From assembly GCA_903643055.1 (NCBI GenBank), contig CAHJWV010000340.1:1-6058 (forward strand): a DNA stretch of 6,058 nucleotides, read 5' to 3'. This document shows, piece after piece, positions 1 through 5,901 of the stretch. The notes beneath the pieces are model-generated. The model did no database searches, was not told where the DNA came from, and was given only the letters and a program-made list of their open reading frames with translations. Position numbers and translations under genes: made by a program. Position 1 is the stretch's first letter. Every line of letters begins with the position of its first letter. This DNA comes from Burkholderiales bacterium. Lineage in GTDB: Bacteria; Pseudomonadota; Gammaproteobacteria; Burkholderiales; Burkholderiaceae.

Positions 1-931
1 TGTTGTAGTAGATGACGAAAGCGAACAGCGCGAACAGCAGGTTGCCGCTGCGGCCCACGCGCGGATTGACGCTGGCCAGCCCGAGCGCCAGCAGCACGAA
101 GTTGGTCGCCGCCAGCAGCATGCCGACACGCCAGGCCAGTTCGGCGCGCGCGACCGGCGTCGGGTTGGCGAGCAGCGCCATCGTGGTGCGTGCACGCGCC
201 GGCGTGCTGTCGGCCGTGGCCGGCGCGTTGCTGCCGGTCCTGGCGCCGTAAGTGTCGAACTCGCTGATCTTCAAACCGGTCTTGTCGAGCGGTCGCTCGA
301 CCCGCTGGCCGTTGCTCAGCATGAGGTAACGCGTGCCGTCGAGCGGCTCCACCTTGCCGCTGCGCGCCGAAGTGATGATCTGCCGGTTGCGCTCGATCGA
401 GGAGATGAAGACGTTCGACGCGGTGGTGCCATCGGCAGTTTCCTTGTCGATGAAGAACACGCGGTTGCGGCCGGAAGATTCCTGAAACTCGCCCGGCGCC
501 ACGCGATCGATGTCGCCGCGGCGCTCGTACCGATCGCGCATGCCCTGCGTCTGCGAATTGGCCCATGGCCAACCGACCAGCGACAGCATGGCGATCAATA
601 TCAGGATCGGCCAGGCAAAGCGCAGCAAAGGCTGAACGAAGTCCGCCAGGCCGCGGCCGCTCGAGAACCAGATCACCATTTCGCTGTCGCGGTACATGCG
701 CGACAGCGTGCCGACGATCGACACGAACAGCGAAAGGCTCAGGATGGTCGGCATGTAGCCGAGCACCGTGTACGTCATCACGAGGAACACCTCGGAAGGA
801 TCCACGCTGCCCTTGGAGGCCAGGCCGAGCGTGCGGATCAGCATCATCGTCATGACGATGGTGATCAGCACCACCAGCGTGGCTCCGAAGCTGCGCGACA
901 GCTCCTTGCGCAAAGAGGAATGGAATAACAT
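1..931 (-). CDS. lptF: LPS export system permease LptF (partial, 3' end beyond window)
   Basis: The minus strand read from the ATG at 931-929 gives 310 uninterrupted residues that leave the window before a stop. LptF/LptG are the inner-membrane subunits of the LptB2FG ABC transporter, which extracts LPS from the inner membrane and passes it to LptC and the periplasmic bridge. The protein begins [15 protein letters not shown]. It shows hydrophobic helices at about 15-36, 48-73 and 101-121, with the conserved-looking stretch [19 protein letters not shown] at 66-84. A polar, strand-rich periplasmic region (about 130-255) corresponds to the jellyroll domain, with [16 protein letters not shown] at 147-162. 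Helices resume at about 267-287 and 297 onward. The family is usually around 360-370 residues, so perhaps 50-60 are missing. The start is supported by divergence from pepA 19 bp away; its Shine-Dalgarno is weak. LptF rather than LptG is inferred from the sequence and the pepA neighbour. Confidence 0.93.
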   Translation of the reverse strand, partial: MLFHSSLRKELSRSFGATLVVLITIVMTMMLIRTLGLASKGSVDPSEVFLVMTYTVLGYMPTILSLSLFVSIVGTLSRMYRDSEMVIWFSSGRGLADFVQPLLRFAWPILILIAMLSLVGWPWANSQTQGMRDRYERRGDIDRVAPGEFQESSGRNRVFFIDKETADGTTASNVFISSIERNRQIITSARSGKVEPLDGTRYLMLSNGQRVERPLDKTGLKISEFDTYGARTGSNAPATADSTPARARTTMALLANPTPVARAELAWRVGMLLAATNFVLLALGLASVNPRVGRSGNLLFALFAFVIYYN

Positions 932-950
932 CGTCACGGAAAGAAGGATT

Positions 951-2435
951 ATGGACTTTCAGCTCAAGACACTTTCGCTGCCCCAGGCCGCCACCGACAA
1001 GACCGATGCGTTGATCGTGCTGGCTGCCGCCGGTGAACACAAGACCGGTGGCGCTCTGGGCGCGTTGCTCGATCAGGCAGTGCAAGCCGGCGATCTGCTG
1101 GCCAAGCCCGGCAAGCTGTTGCAGCTCTACCGGCCGAACGGCGTTACTGCCGCACGCGTGGTGCTGGCGTCGCTCGGCGATGGCGGCGCGGCAGCGGTGC
1201 GCAACGCGGTCGGTGCCAGCATACAGGCGCTCAAGGCCGGCAATCCGAAGCGCATGACGATCGTGTTCGCGCAGCCGGCCGACGCCGTCGCGGTGCGCGC
1301 GGCAGTGCTCGCCGCCGCCGACGCGACCTACGTCTACACCACGACCAAGCCGAAGGCCGATGCACGCACGGTGCGCCAGCTGACCATCGGCGTGTCCGAC
1401 GCGGTACCGCTGAACGCGGCCTTGCGCGAAGCCGCAGCGACGGTGGCCGGCATCGAGTTGGCCAAGGAGTGGGGCAACCGTCCCGCCAACTACGCGACGC
1501 CGACCTTGCTGGCCGATGCAGCCAAGGCATTGGCCTCGTTACCGCGTATCAAGTGCGAAGTGCTGGGGCCGAAGGAAGTCGCCAAGCTCGGCATGGGTTC
1601 GTTCGCGGCCGTGGCGCAGGGCTCGCGCGAACCGCTGCGCTTCATCGTGCTGCAGTACCAGGGTGCGGCCAGGGATGCGGCGCCCGTCGTGTTGGTCGGC
1701 AAGGGCATCACCTTCGATACCGGTGGCGTGTCGATCAAGCCGGCCGCCGAGATGGACGAGATGAAGTTCGACATGTGCGGCGCCGCCAGCGTGCTGGGCG
1801 TGTTCCGCGCGCTGGCCGAGATCAAGCCGGCGATCAACGTGGTCGGCCTGATCCCGTCGTGCGAGAACATGAACGACGGCGCGGCCCTGAAGCCCGGCGA
1901 CGTGGTCACCAGCATGAGCGGCCAGACCATCGAGGTGCTGAACACCGATGCCGAAGGCCGGCTGATCCTGTGCGACGCGCTGACCTATGCCAAGCGTTTC
2001 GCACCCGCCGCCGTGATCGACATCGCCACGCTCACCGGCGCCTGCGTGGTGGCGCTCGGCGGCGTGCGCAGCGGCCTGTTCTCGAGCGACGACACGCTGG
2101 CCGCCGCGCTCGAGGCGGCGGGCGAGCAGTCGCACGACCGCTGCTGGCGCATGCCGCTCGACGATGAGTATGCGGAAGGCTTGAAGAGCCACTTCGCGGA
2201 CGTTGCCAACATCGCCGGCCGCGCGGGTGGCGCGGTCACGGCGGCAAAGTTCCTGCAGCGCTTCACCGGTGACTTTCCGTGGGCGCATCTGGACATCGCC
2301 GGCACGGCCTGGAAGAGCGGTGCCGCCAAGGGTTCGACCGGCCGGCCGGTCGGCCTGCTGCTGTCCTATCTGAGCGCGCGCGCTGCGACTGCCCCGGTCA
2401 AAGCTGCCAAGACCGGCAAAAGCAAGTCGAAGTAG
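951..2435 (+). CDS. pepA: Leucyl aminopeptidase (cytosol aminopeptidase, M17 family)
   Basis: 494 residues; E. coli PepA has 503. M17 enzymes are cytosolic hexamers that remove N-terminal residues, preferentially leucine, using two metal ions. All the expected catalytic residues are visible. Metal ligands are K251 and D256 (in [10 protein letters not shown]), D274, and D333 and E335 (in NTDAEGRL). K263 and R337 match the catalytic Lys and Arg. Their spacing equals that of E. coli K270/D275/K282/D293/D352/E354/R356. The N-terminal domain covers about 1-165 and the C-terminal catalytic domain about 170-478. A Lys/Ala-rich tail follows (about 480-494). The reading frame stays open upstream to 768, but the ATG at 951 fits the family N-terminus (MDFQLKTL) and follows a purine-rich AGAAGGA at 942-948, closely spaced. 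It is the first gene of the pepA-holC-hypothetical unit and divergent from lptF. E. coli PepA also binds DNA in Xer recombination; nothing here shows that role. Confidence 0.97.
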   Translation: MDFQLKTLSLPQAATDKTDALIVLAAAGEHKTGGALGALLDQAVQAGDLLAKPGKLLQLYRPNGVTAARVVLASLGDGGAAAVRNAVGASIQALKAGNPKRMTIVFAQPADAVAVRAAVLAAADATYVYTTTKPKADARTVRQLTIGVSDAVPLNAALREAAATVAGIELAKEWGNRPANYATPTLLADAAKALASLPRIKCEVLGPKEVAKLGMGSFAAVAQGSREPLRFIVLQYQGAARDAAPVVLVGKGITFDTGGVSIKPAAEMDEMKFDMCGAASVLGVFRALAEIKPAINVVGLIPSCENMNDGAALKPGDVVTSMSGQTIEVLNTDAEGRLILCDALTYAKRFAPAAVIDIATLTGACVVALGGVRSGLFSSDDTLAAALEAAGEQSHDRCWRMPLDDEYAEGLKSHFADVANIAGRAGGAVTAAKFLQRFTGDFPWAHLDIAGTAWKSGAAKGSTGRPVGLLLSYLSARAATAPVKAAKTGKSKSK

Positions 2436-2459
2436 GGCCGGCATGCCCTGGAACCACGT

Positions 2460-2897
2460 GTGACAGAGATCGACTTCCATTTCAACGCGGCCGACAAGGT
2501 CAGCCATGCCTGCCGTTTGCTGCGCAAGGCCGTGGTGGTCAACGGCGCGCGCGTGGTGGTCACGGCCGATGCCGGGATGCTGGATGCGGTCGACGCCGCG
2601 CTGTGGCAGTTCTCGGCCACGGATTTCATCGCGCATTGCCGCGCCGACGGCGAGCCGCATGCGTTGGCGCGTTCTCCCGTGGTGCTGGCCGCGCCGGGTG
2701 CCGGCGGTCTGCCGCACCAGCAGGTGCTGGTCAACCTCGGCGATCAGGTGCCTGCGGGCTTCGAACGCTTCGAACGGTTGATCGAGGTGGTCACAGGCGA
2801 CGAAGCCGACCGCGTCGCGGGGCGGACCCGCTGGCGCCACTATTCGGAGCGCGGCTATGCGTTGAAGCGCCACGACATCGCCGGAGGCAATGCGTGA
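2460..2897 (+). CDS. holC: DNA polymerase III subunit chi
   Basis: 145 residues; E. coli chi has 147. Chi binds psi in the clamp-loader complex and links the polymerase III holoenzyme to single-strand binding protein on the lagging strand. Family hallmarks are VTADAGMLDAVDAALWQFSA at 34-53, where LWQFSATDFIAHC matches the chi LWQ.S...FI.H signature. QVLVNLGDQVP at 88-98 and the C-terminal RWRHYSERGYALKRHD at 124-139 also match. The start is GTG at 2460, giving MTEIDFHFNAADK, the usual chi N-terminus. The Shine-Dalgarno is poor, and the start lies 24 nt after the pepA stop, so coupling to pepA translation is likely. A six-codon ORF at 2443-2463 overlaps this start by two bases. pepA-holC adjacency is also found in E. 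coli, which supports the call. The stop overlaps the next gene's ATG by one base. Confidence 0.94.
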   Translation: MTEIDFHFNAADKVSHACRLLRKAVVVNGARVVVTADAGMLDAVDAALWQFSATDFIAHCRADGEPHALARSPVVLAAPGAGGLPHQQVLVNLGDQVPAGFERFERLIEVVTGDEADRVAGRTRWRHYSERGYALKRHDIAGGNA

Positions 2898-3346
2898 TGG
2901 CGAGCAACCTGCGCGCGCCGCCGCGTTTCGTGCCGACGCTGACCGCCGTGGTCGAACTCCCCGCGGTCGAGCCTGAATCCGAGGCCGAATTGCCGCCAAC
3001 GCCGCCGGCCGCCGTGGCGCCCGAACTGTCGCGGTCGGCCTTCCAGAGCCGCGAAGAAGAAGCGGCCGCGCTTGCGCCGTCGCTGCTGACGCTATCGGAC
3101 GACAGGGCTTTTCGTTTCGAAGAGGCGTTGGTGCACCGCGTTCTGCAGCGCGTCGACCTCTCGCTCGAAGCTCGGCTGACCGATGCCGTATCGGCCGCCG
3201 TACAGCAGCAACTCGATGACATGCTGCCGCGCCTGCGCGAGGAAGTCGAGACTGTTTTGCGGTCATTGGTGGTCGAAGCGCTGGCCCGGGAACTTAGCGA
3301 AAACACAGGGTCTGCGACAGGATTGAGCCCGCAAACCTTGGGCTAA
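2897..3346 (+). CDS. Conserved-looking helical protein of unknown function, downstream of holC
   Basis: 149 residues with no function I can name. The ATG at 2897 shares its A with the holC TGA stop (TGATG) and follows GGAGG at 2883-2887, 9 nt away. That is a good ribosome site and a clear sign of translational coupling, although the frame is open far upstream. Residues 1-20 are basic and polar. Residues 20-45 are rich in Pro, Glu and Ala and probably disordered. Residues 66-135 form a long run of amphipathic helix (FEEALVHRVLQRVDLSLEAR, then LTDAVSAAVQQQLDDMLPRL). There is no signal peptide, membrane segment or cysteine. Burkholderiales often carry a short uncharacterised protein at this place; I recall a DUF2486-type annotation in Burkholderia, but that is from memory and uncertain. 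Spacing and strand argue for cotranscription with pepA and holC. Confidence 0.82.
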   Translation: MASNLRAPPRFVPTLTAVVELPAVEPESEAELPPTPPAAVAPELSRSAFQSREEEAAALAPSLLTLSDDRAFRFEEALVHRVLQRVDLSLEARLTDAVSAAVQQQLDDMLPRLREEVETVLRSLVVEALARELSENTGSATGLSPQTLG

Positions 3347-3481
3347 ACTGCGCGCCGGGTCGAAGGGCGAGGGCGCCGTGGATCGGGGGCGGCGCGGAAT
3401 TTGCTCTGCTGTCAACCCGGATCAACCGACCGGTACTTGTTAGTTGTTCACCTGATTCATTCCATGTTTTTGGAGATTCCC
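3347..3481 (+). promoter_or_regulatory. Leader and probable promoter region of the LivK-type gene
   Basis: This 135-nt gap separates the pepA unit from the binding-protein gene and should carry its promoter. The 5' half is very GC-rich and can form a 6-bp hairpin (GCGCCG at 3373-3378 with CGGCGC at 3390-3395). The 3' half (about 3396-3481) is AT-richer, as expected of a promoter. No -35/-10 pair with good matches at 16-18 bp spacing is visible, so I do not place one. The ribosome site is GGAG at 3472-3475, 6 nt before the ATG at 3482. Confidence 0.4.
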
Positions 3482-4690
3482 ATGCAATTGAAATGGACTG
3501 CGGTCGCTTTGGCTGCTCTTACGCTCGTGGCTTGCGGCAAGAAAGAGGAAGCTGCGGCTCCTGCCGCGACGCCGGCGCCAACGGCTGCCGCACCCGCGCC
3601 TGCGGCACCTCCTGCCGGTGCACTGGTCGTCAAGATCGGTCACGTGGGTCCCACCAGCGGCCCCATTGCGCATTTGGGCAAGGACAACGAGTTCGGCGCC
3701 AAGATGGCCATCGAAGACCTGAACGCCAAGGGCGTGAAGATCGGCGACAAGGTTGCCAAGTTCGAACTGCTGGCCGAAGACGACGCCGGCGACCCGAAGC
3801 AAGGCACCGCCGTGGCGCAGAAGCTGGTCGACAGCAAGGTCAATGGCATCGTGGGTCACCTGAACTCCGGCACCACCATCCCGGCCTCCAAGCTGTACAG
3901 CGACGCCGGCATCCCGCAGATTTCGCCGTCGGCGACCAACCCCAAGTACACGCGCCAGGGCTTCAAGACCACGTTCCGCGTGGTGGCCGACGACACGCAA
4001 CTCGGCGGCACGCTGGGCAAGTACGCGGTTGAAACGCTCAAGGGCAAGAACATCGCCGTGATCGACGATCGCACGGCCTACGGCCAGGGCGTGGCCGAGG
4101 AATTCGAGAAGGCCGCCAAGGCCGCCGGCGCCACCATCGTCGGTCACGAGTTCACGACCGACAAGGCCACCGACTTCAACGCCATCCTGACCAAACTGAA
4201 GGGCGCCAAGCCCGATGTGCTGTTCTTCGGCGGCATGGACGCCGTCGGTGGCCCGATGCTCAAGCAGGTCAAGCAGCTTGGCCTGGACGTCAAGTTCATG
4301 GGCGGCGACGGCCTGTGCACCGGCGAGCTGGCCAAGCTGGCCGGCGACGCGATCGGCGAAGAGAAGGTGGTGTGCGCCGAAGCCGGCGGCGTCGATGGCG
4401 ACTTCAAGACCGCATTGGACGCATGGAAGGCCAAGTTCAAGGAAAAGAACGGCGTCGAAGTGCAGATCTACGCACCGTACGTGTACGACGCGGTCCAGGT
4501 GCTGGTGGATTCGATGGTGCGTGCCGGTTCGGCCGACCCCGAGAAGTACCTGCCTGAAGTGGGCAAGACCACCTACAAGGGCTTGACCGGCCCCATCGCG
4601 TTCGATGAAAAGGGTGACATCAAGGGTGGTGCACTGACGCTGTACACCTACAAGGGTGGCCAGCGCACGCAAATCGCCGTGGTGCGCTGA
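3482..4690 (+). CDS. LivK-type branched-chain amino acid ABC transporter substrate-binding lipoprotein
   Basis: 402 residues, a type I periplasmic binding protein of the LIV/LivJ-LivK family, which captures leucine, isoleucine, valine or related ligands for an ABC importer. The N-terminus MQLKWTAVALAALTLVAC is a lipoprotein signal with lipobox LVAC, so Cys18 should be lipidated and become the mature end. +2 is Gly, not the Asp that retains lipoproteins in the inner membrane in E. coli. An Ala/Pro-rich tether (about 22-47) leads into the domain at VVKIGHVGPTSGPIAHLGKD. GHLNSGTTIPAS contains the Ser/Thr ligand-binding loop typical of the family; ISPSATNPKY, DDRTAYGQGVAEEF and YAPYVYDAVQVLVDSM are further family blocks. 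The start is fixed by GGAG 6 nt upstream; the frame opens earlier at 3401, but that would bury the signal peptide. No permease or ATPase genes are adjacent, so it is an orphan. The true ligand is not readable from sequence. Confidence 0.93.
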   Translation: MQLKWTAVALAALTLVACGKKEEAAAPAATPAPTAAAPAPAAPPAGALVVKIGHVGPTSGPIAHLGKDNEFGAKMAIEDLNAKGVKIGDKVAKFELLAEDDAGDPKQGTAVAQKLVDSKVNGIVGHLNSGTTIPASKLYSDAGIPQISPSATNPKYTRQGFKTTFRVVADDTQLGGTLGKYAVETLKGKNIAVIDDRTAYGQGVAEEFEKAAKAAGATIVGHEFTTDKATDFNAILTKLKGAKPDVLFFGGMDAVGGPMLKQVKQLGLDVKFMGGDGLCTGELAKLAGDAIGEEKVVCAEAGGVDGDFKTALDAWKAKFKEKNGVEVQIYAPYVYDAVQVLVDSMVRAGSADPEKYLPEVGKTTYKGLTGPIAFDEKGDIKGGALTLYTYKGGQRTQIAVVR

Positions 4691-4720
4691 ACTGGTCAAA
4701 AGTAGTCAGTTCGATCCAGA

Positions 4721-4746
4721 AAAAGGGCCTTCGGGCCCTTTTCTTT
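4721..4746 (+). terminator. Intrinsic terminator of the LivK-type gene
   Basis: The left arm AAAAGGGCC (4721-4729) pairs perfectly with GGCCCTTTT (4734-4742) across a TTCG tetraloop closed by C-G, the extra-stable cUUCGg type. A T-rich tail follows to 4746. It begins 30 nt after the stop codon. The A-run/T-run flanks could let it work weakly in the other direction as well. Confidence 0.93.
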
Positions 4747-4833
4747 GCGTAGACCTCTTGCCAACTCAAGTTTTTCGGCTCATTGTCGAAACAAGTATCG
4801 GTTTCTCCATGGGTCTCCTAACCACAGATCCTT

Positions 4834-4861
4834 AGGCCTGCTTCGTTGCAGGCCTCTTTTT
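4834..4861 (+). terminator. Second tandem intrinsic terminator
   Basis: AGGCCTGC (4834-4841) pairs with GCAGGCCT (4848-4855) around a six-base TTCGTT loop, followed by C and five T (4857-4861). The T-tract lies only on the plus strand, so it is directional. No gene lies between it and the terminator about 90 nt upstream. Confidence 0.87.
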
Positions 4862-4892
4862 GTCCGCAGCGCAAACCTGATGCAGCAAGTAG

Positions 4893-4920
4893 AACGGGCC
4901 CCGAAGGGCCCGTTTTTCTT
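4893..4920 (+). terminator. Third tandem intrinsic terminator
   Basis: AACGGGCCC (4893-4901) pairs with GGGCCCGTT (4906-4914) around a CGAA loop, and the T-rich tail TTTTTCTTT ends at 4921. The stem is strong and plus-strand directed. Only 31 nt separate it from the end of the previous T-tract, too little for a protein gene. Confidence 0.9.
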
Positions 4921-5008
4921 TGATGGCTGTGATCTGGCGGGCAGGCGCCTTCCTAATGATCGGCTGGGGCCCGCACCGCGCCTCAACACTCTCGTTCTGG
5001 AGATTCCA

Positions 5009-5028
5009 GATACCCCATCGATACCCCC
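5009..5028. repeat. Short direct repeat GATACCCC-ATC-GATACCCCC
   Basis: GATACCCC occurs at 5009-5016 and again at 5020-5027, the second followed by one more C. The 11-bp offset is about one helical turn, which suits a protein binding two sites on one DNA face. The minus strand reads GGGGGTATC then GGGGTATC. I have an unverified recollection of similar repeats beside P4-type integrase genes in proteobacterial islands. No integrase is present here. Chance cannot be excluded. Confidence 0.4.
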
Positions 5029-5177
5029 TAGGCCTCCACTGGATGGATACACAGTGTTACTCCAAAAAAGCCGGTGCCGTCGAAAACGCTACATATAGGG
5101 ACCCACAACTTTAGGCGCCGTGCGAGCACCATCGGCTTCCAGGCTCTTGTTTGGTCACCCGGTGAACAGCACATCCC

Positions 5178-5657
5178 ATGGCAAAAATTCTTAGAACTTG
5201 GACGTTTTTTGGATCCGCACAGACTGCGGCAGGAAGCCCACGACTATCTCGAAGCCGGCAAACTCAGGAGATGAGAGCGGCGCCAGGCAATCGGCGAGTT
5301 TCCGCTGTTTTCCGCGAACGGCAGGACGGCACGACAGCCGTCGTCATCATGTCGATTTGGGACTCGTTGGAGAGCATTCGTGCCCTCGTCGGCGGTGACC
5401 AGGATCAGCCGTGGATCACGCAGGAAGAATTGGACTGTGTCTTCGACAGCGACAACAGGGTGGGACACTATTCCCTATCCGATGCGAGCGTTAGAGACCT
5501 GCTTCCGCCGGAGTGGCATGAGGAATCATTTAGTGGCCCAACTCTGACCATGACCTGCTCGCCAGCATTGCCCCAGACAAAGACAGACGGAACAGTCGTT
5601 AGTTGGCTTTTGACAGATGTGCCAACGAAGCATGCTGAGCTTCAATCGCCTGATTGA
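5178..5657 (+). CDS. ABM-like (dimeric alpha/beta barrel) protein, apparently double-frameshifted and extended
   Basis: 159 residues. Residues 31-101 resemble the antibiotic-biosynthesis-monooxygenase-like fold. EMRAAPGNRRVSAVF precedes strand 2, TTAVVIMSIWDSLESIRALV (52-71) is the usual strand-helix with W.S...IR, and VGHYSL (95-100) matches the closing H-Y strand. Residues 4-17 (ILRTWTFFGSAQTA) fit strand 1. Residues 19-30 (GSPRLSRSRQTQ) do not look like helix 1, but the +1 frame over 5231-5265 reads EAHDYLEAGKL, which does. That suggests one inserted and one lost base. The typical fold ends near residue 102; some 57 extra residues follow, the last 19 over the tail of the convergent gene at 5599. 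There is no good ribosome site. These small proteins include monooxygenases and stress proteins; no activity can be assigned. It may be a decaying gene. Confidence 0.55.
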   Translation: MAKILRTWTFFGSAQTAAGSPRLSRSRQTQEMRAAPGNRRVSAVFRERQDGTTAVVIMSIWDSLESIRALVGGDQDQPWITQEELDCVFDSDNRVGHYSLSDASVRDLLPPEWHEESFSGPTLTMTCSPALPQTKTDGTVVSWLLTDVPTKHAELQSPD

Positions 5658-5901
5658 CCTCGTCCATCTTTTCGGCAGTCTCGTTCAGCTTTTCTTCGAG
5701 CTCGTGCGTCCGTTCCACCGCAGCTTCCGTGTCAGCGTCAGCAGAAGCCTCGGCGATCTTCGTGCGCAATACGGCATGTACTACGCCAAGCTGATCCGCA
5801 ACGTCCTCCACTGCTGCGGCAGCTTCGATGTTTTTCTTCAGGGCATCAGCGATCGACTCGGCGCCCGGCCCTGTATCGCTATTGGCATGTGTGATCGTCA
5901 T
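5599..5901 (-). CDS. Small helical coiled-coil protein of unknown function
   Basis: 100 residues, read from the ATG at 5901-5899 to TAA at 5601-5599. GGAG three bases before the ATG (CGGAGCACATG) is a usable though tight ribosome site. After a polar N-terminus, nearly the whole chain is helix-forming. SIADALKKNIEAAAAVEDVA (16-35), QLGVVHAVLRTKI (37-49) and a highly charged heptad-like stretch AVERTHELEEKLNETAEKMD (61-80) precede VNQAIEAQ. It has no Cys, Trp, Tyr or Phe, no signal peptide and no membrane segment. The residue pattern is far better than that of the frame opposite. It diverges from the response regulator across 114 bp, so shared control is plausible. Its 3' end overlaps the ABM-like ORF by 59 bp tail to tail. 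I have a vague memory of similar short proteins in Burkholderiales but cannot give a family or function. Confidence 0.75.
   Translation of the reverse strand: MTITHANSDTGPGAESIADALKKNIEAAAAVEDVADQLGVVHAVLRTKIAEASADADTEAAVERTHELEEKLNETAEKMDEVNQAIEAQHASLAHLSKAN

Larger units (their letters stand above)
4691..5177. other. 487-nt gene-poor stretch with tandem terminators and possible junction sequence
   Basis: No reading frame here resembles a protein. The first 230 nt hold three intrinsic terminators, listed separately. Between the first two, TTGCCA at 4758-4763 with CATTGT at 4781-4786 is a weak promoter-like pair at 17 bp. From 4921 to 5177 I see a GATACCCC direct repeat, a small dyad (ACACAGTGT, 5049-5057) and a run of six A at 5064-5069, but no start signal of good quality for the following gene. 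Composition changes from the high-GC coding block to the left, so this may mark the edge of an accessory region. Confidence 0.6.

Noticed and set aside
565..855. Plus-strand open frames opposite lptF (also 12-251)
   Set aside because: The minus strand encodes continuous LptF over the whole region; these translations are low-complexity.
768..950. Longer upstream start for pepA
   Set aside because: It would add 61 residues antisense to lptF that are absent from the family, and the ATG at 951 gives the expected N-terminus.
1469..2167. 232-codon plus-strand frame inside pepA
   Set aside because: It is out of frame with an M17 peptidase whose catalytic residues are all present; the product is Arg/Gly-rich shadow sequence.
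1539..3266. 575-codon open frame on the minus strand across pepA, holC and the hypothetical gene
   Set aside because: It is antisense to three well-supported genes, and its composition (Arg/Ala/His-rich, low complexity) is the shadow expected in high-GC DNA.
3373..3395. Possible terminator after the holC-linked hypothetical gene
   Set aside because: The 6-bp stem has an 11-nt loop and only AATTT downstream, with no T-tract, so it is not a convincing intrinsic terminator.
3440..4699. 419-codon minus-strand open frame opposite the LivK-type gene
   Set aside because: It mirrors a clearly identified coding gene and has no recognisable domain; it is a GC codon-bias artefact.
5067..5097. Promoter for the ABM-like gene with TACATA/CATATA as -10
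   Set aside because: No -35-like hexamer lies at 16-18 bp spacing; one AT-rich hexamer alone is not evidence.
4745..5098. 117-codon plus-strand frame, and a 90-codon minus frame at 4780-5052
   Set aside because: Both run through the stems of two strong terminators, lack ribosome sites and resemble no family.
5074..5274. 66-codon plus-strand frame as an independent gene
   Set aside because: Only its last dozen codons look protein-like, and these are better explained as the displaced helix 1 of the ABM-like gene.
5602..5626. GTTGGC/GCCAAC hairpin at the end of the coiled-coil gene
   Set aside because: Its loop is 13 nt and there is no T-run on either strand, so I do not call a bidirectional terminator.
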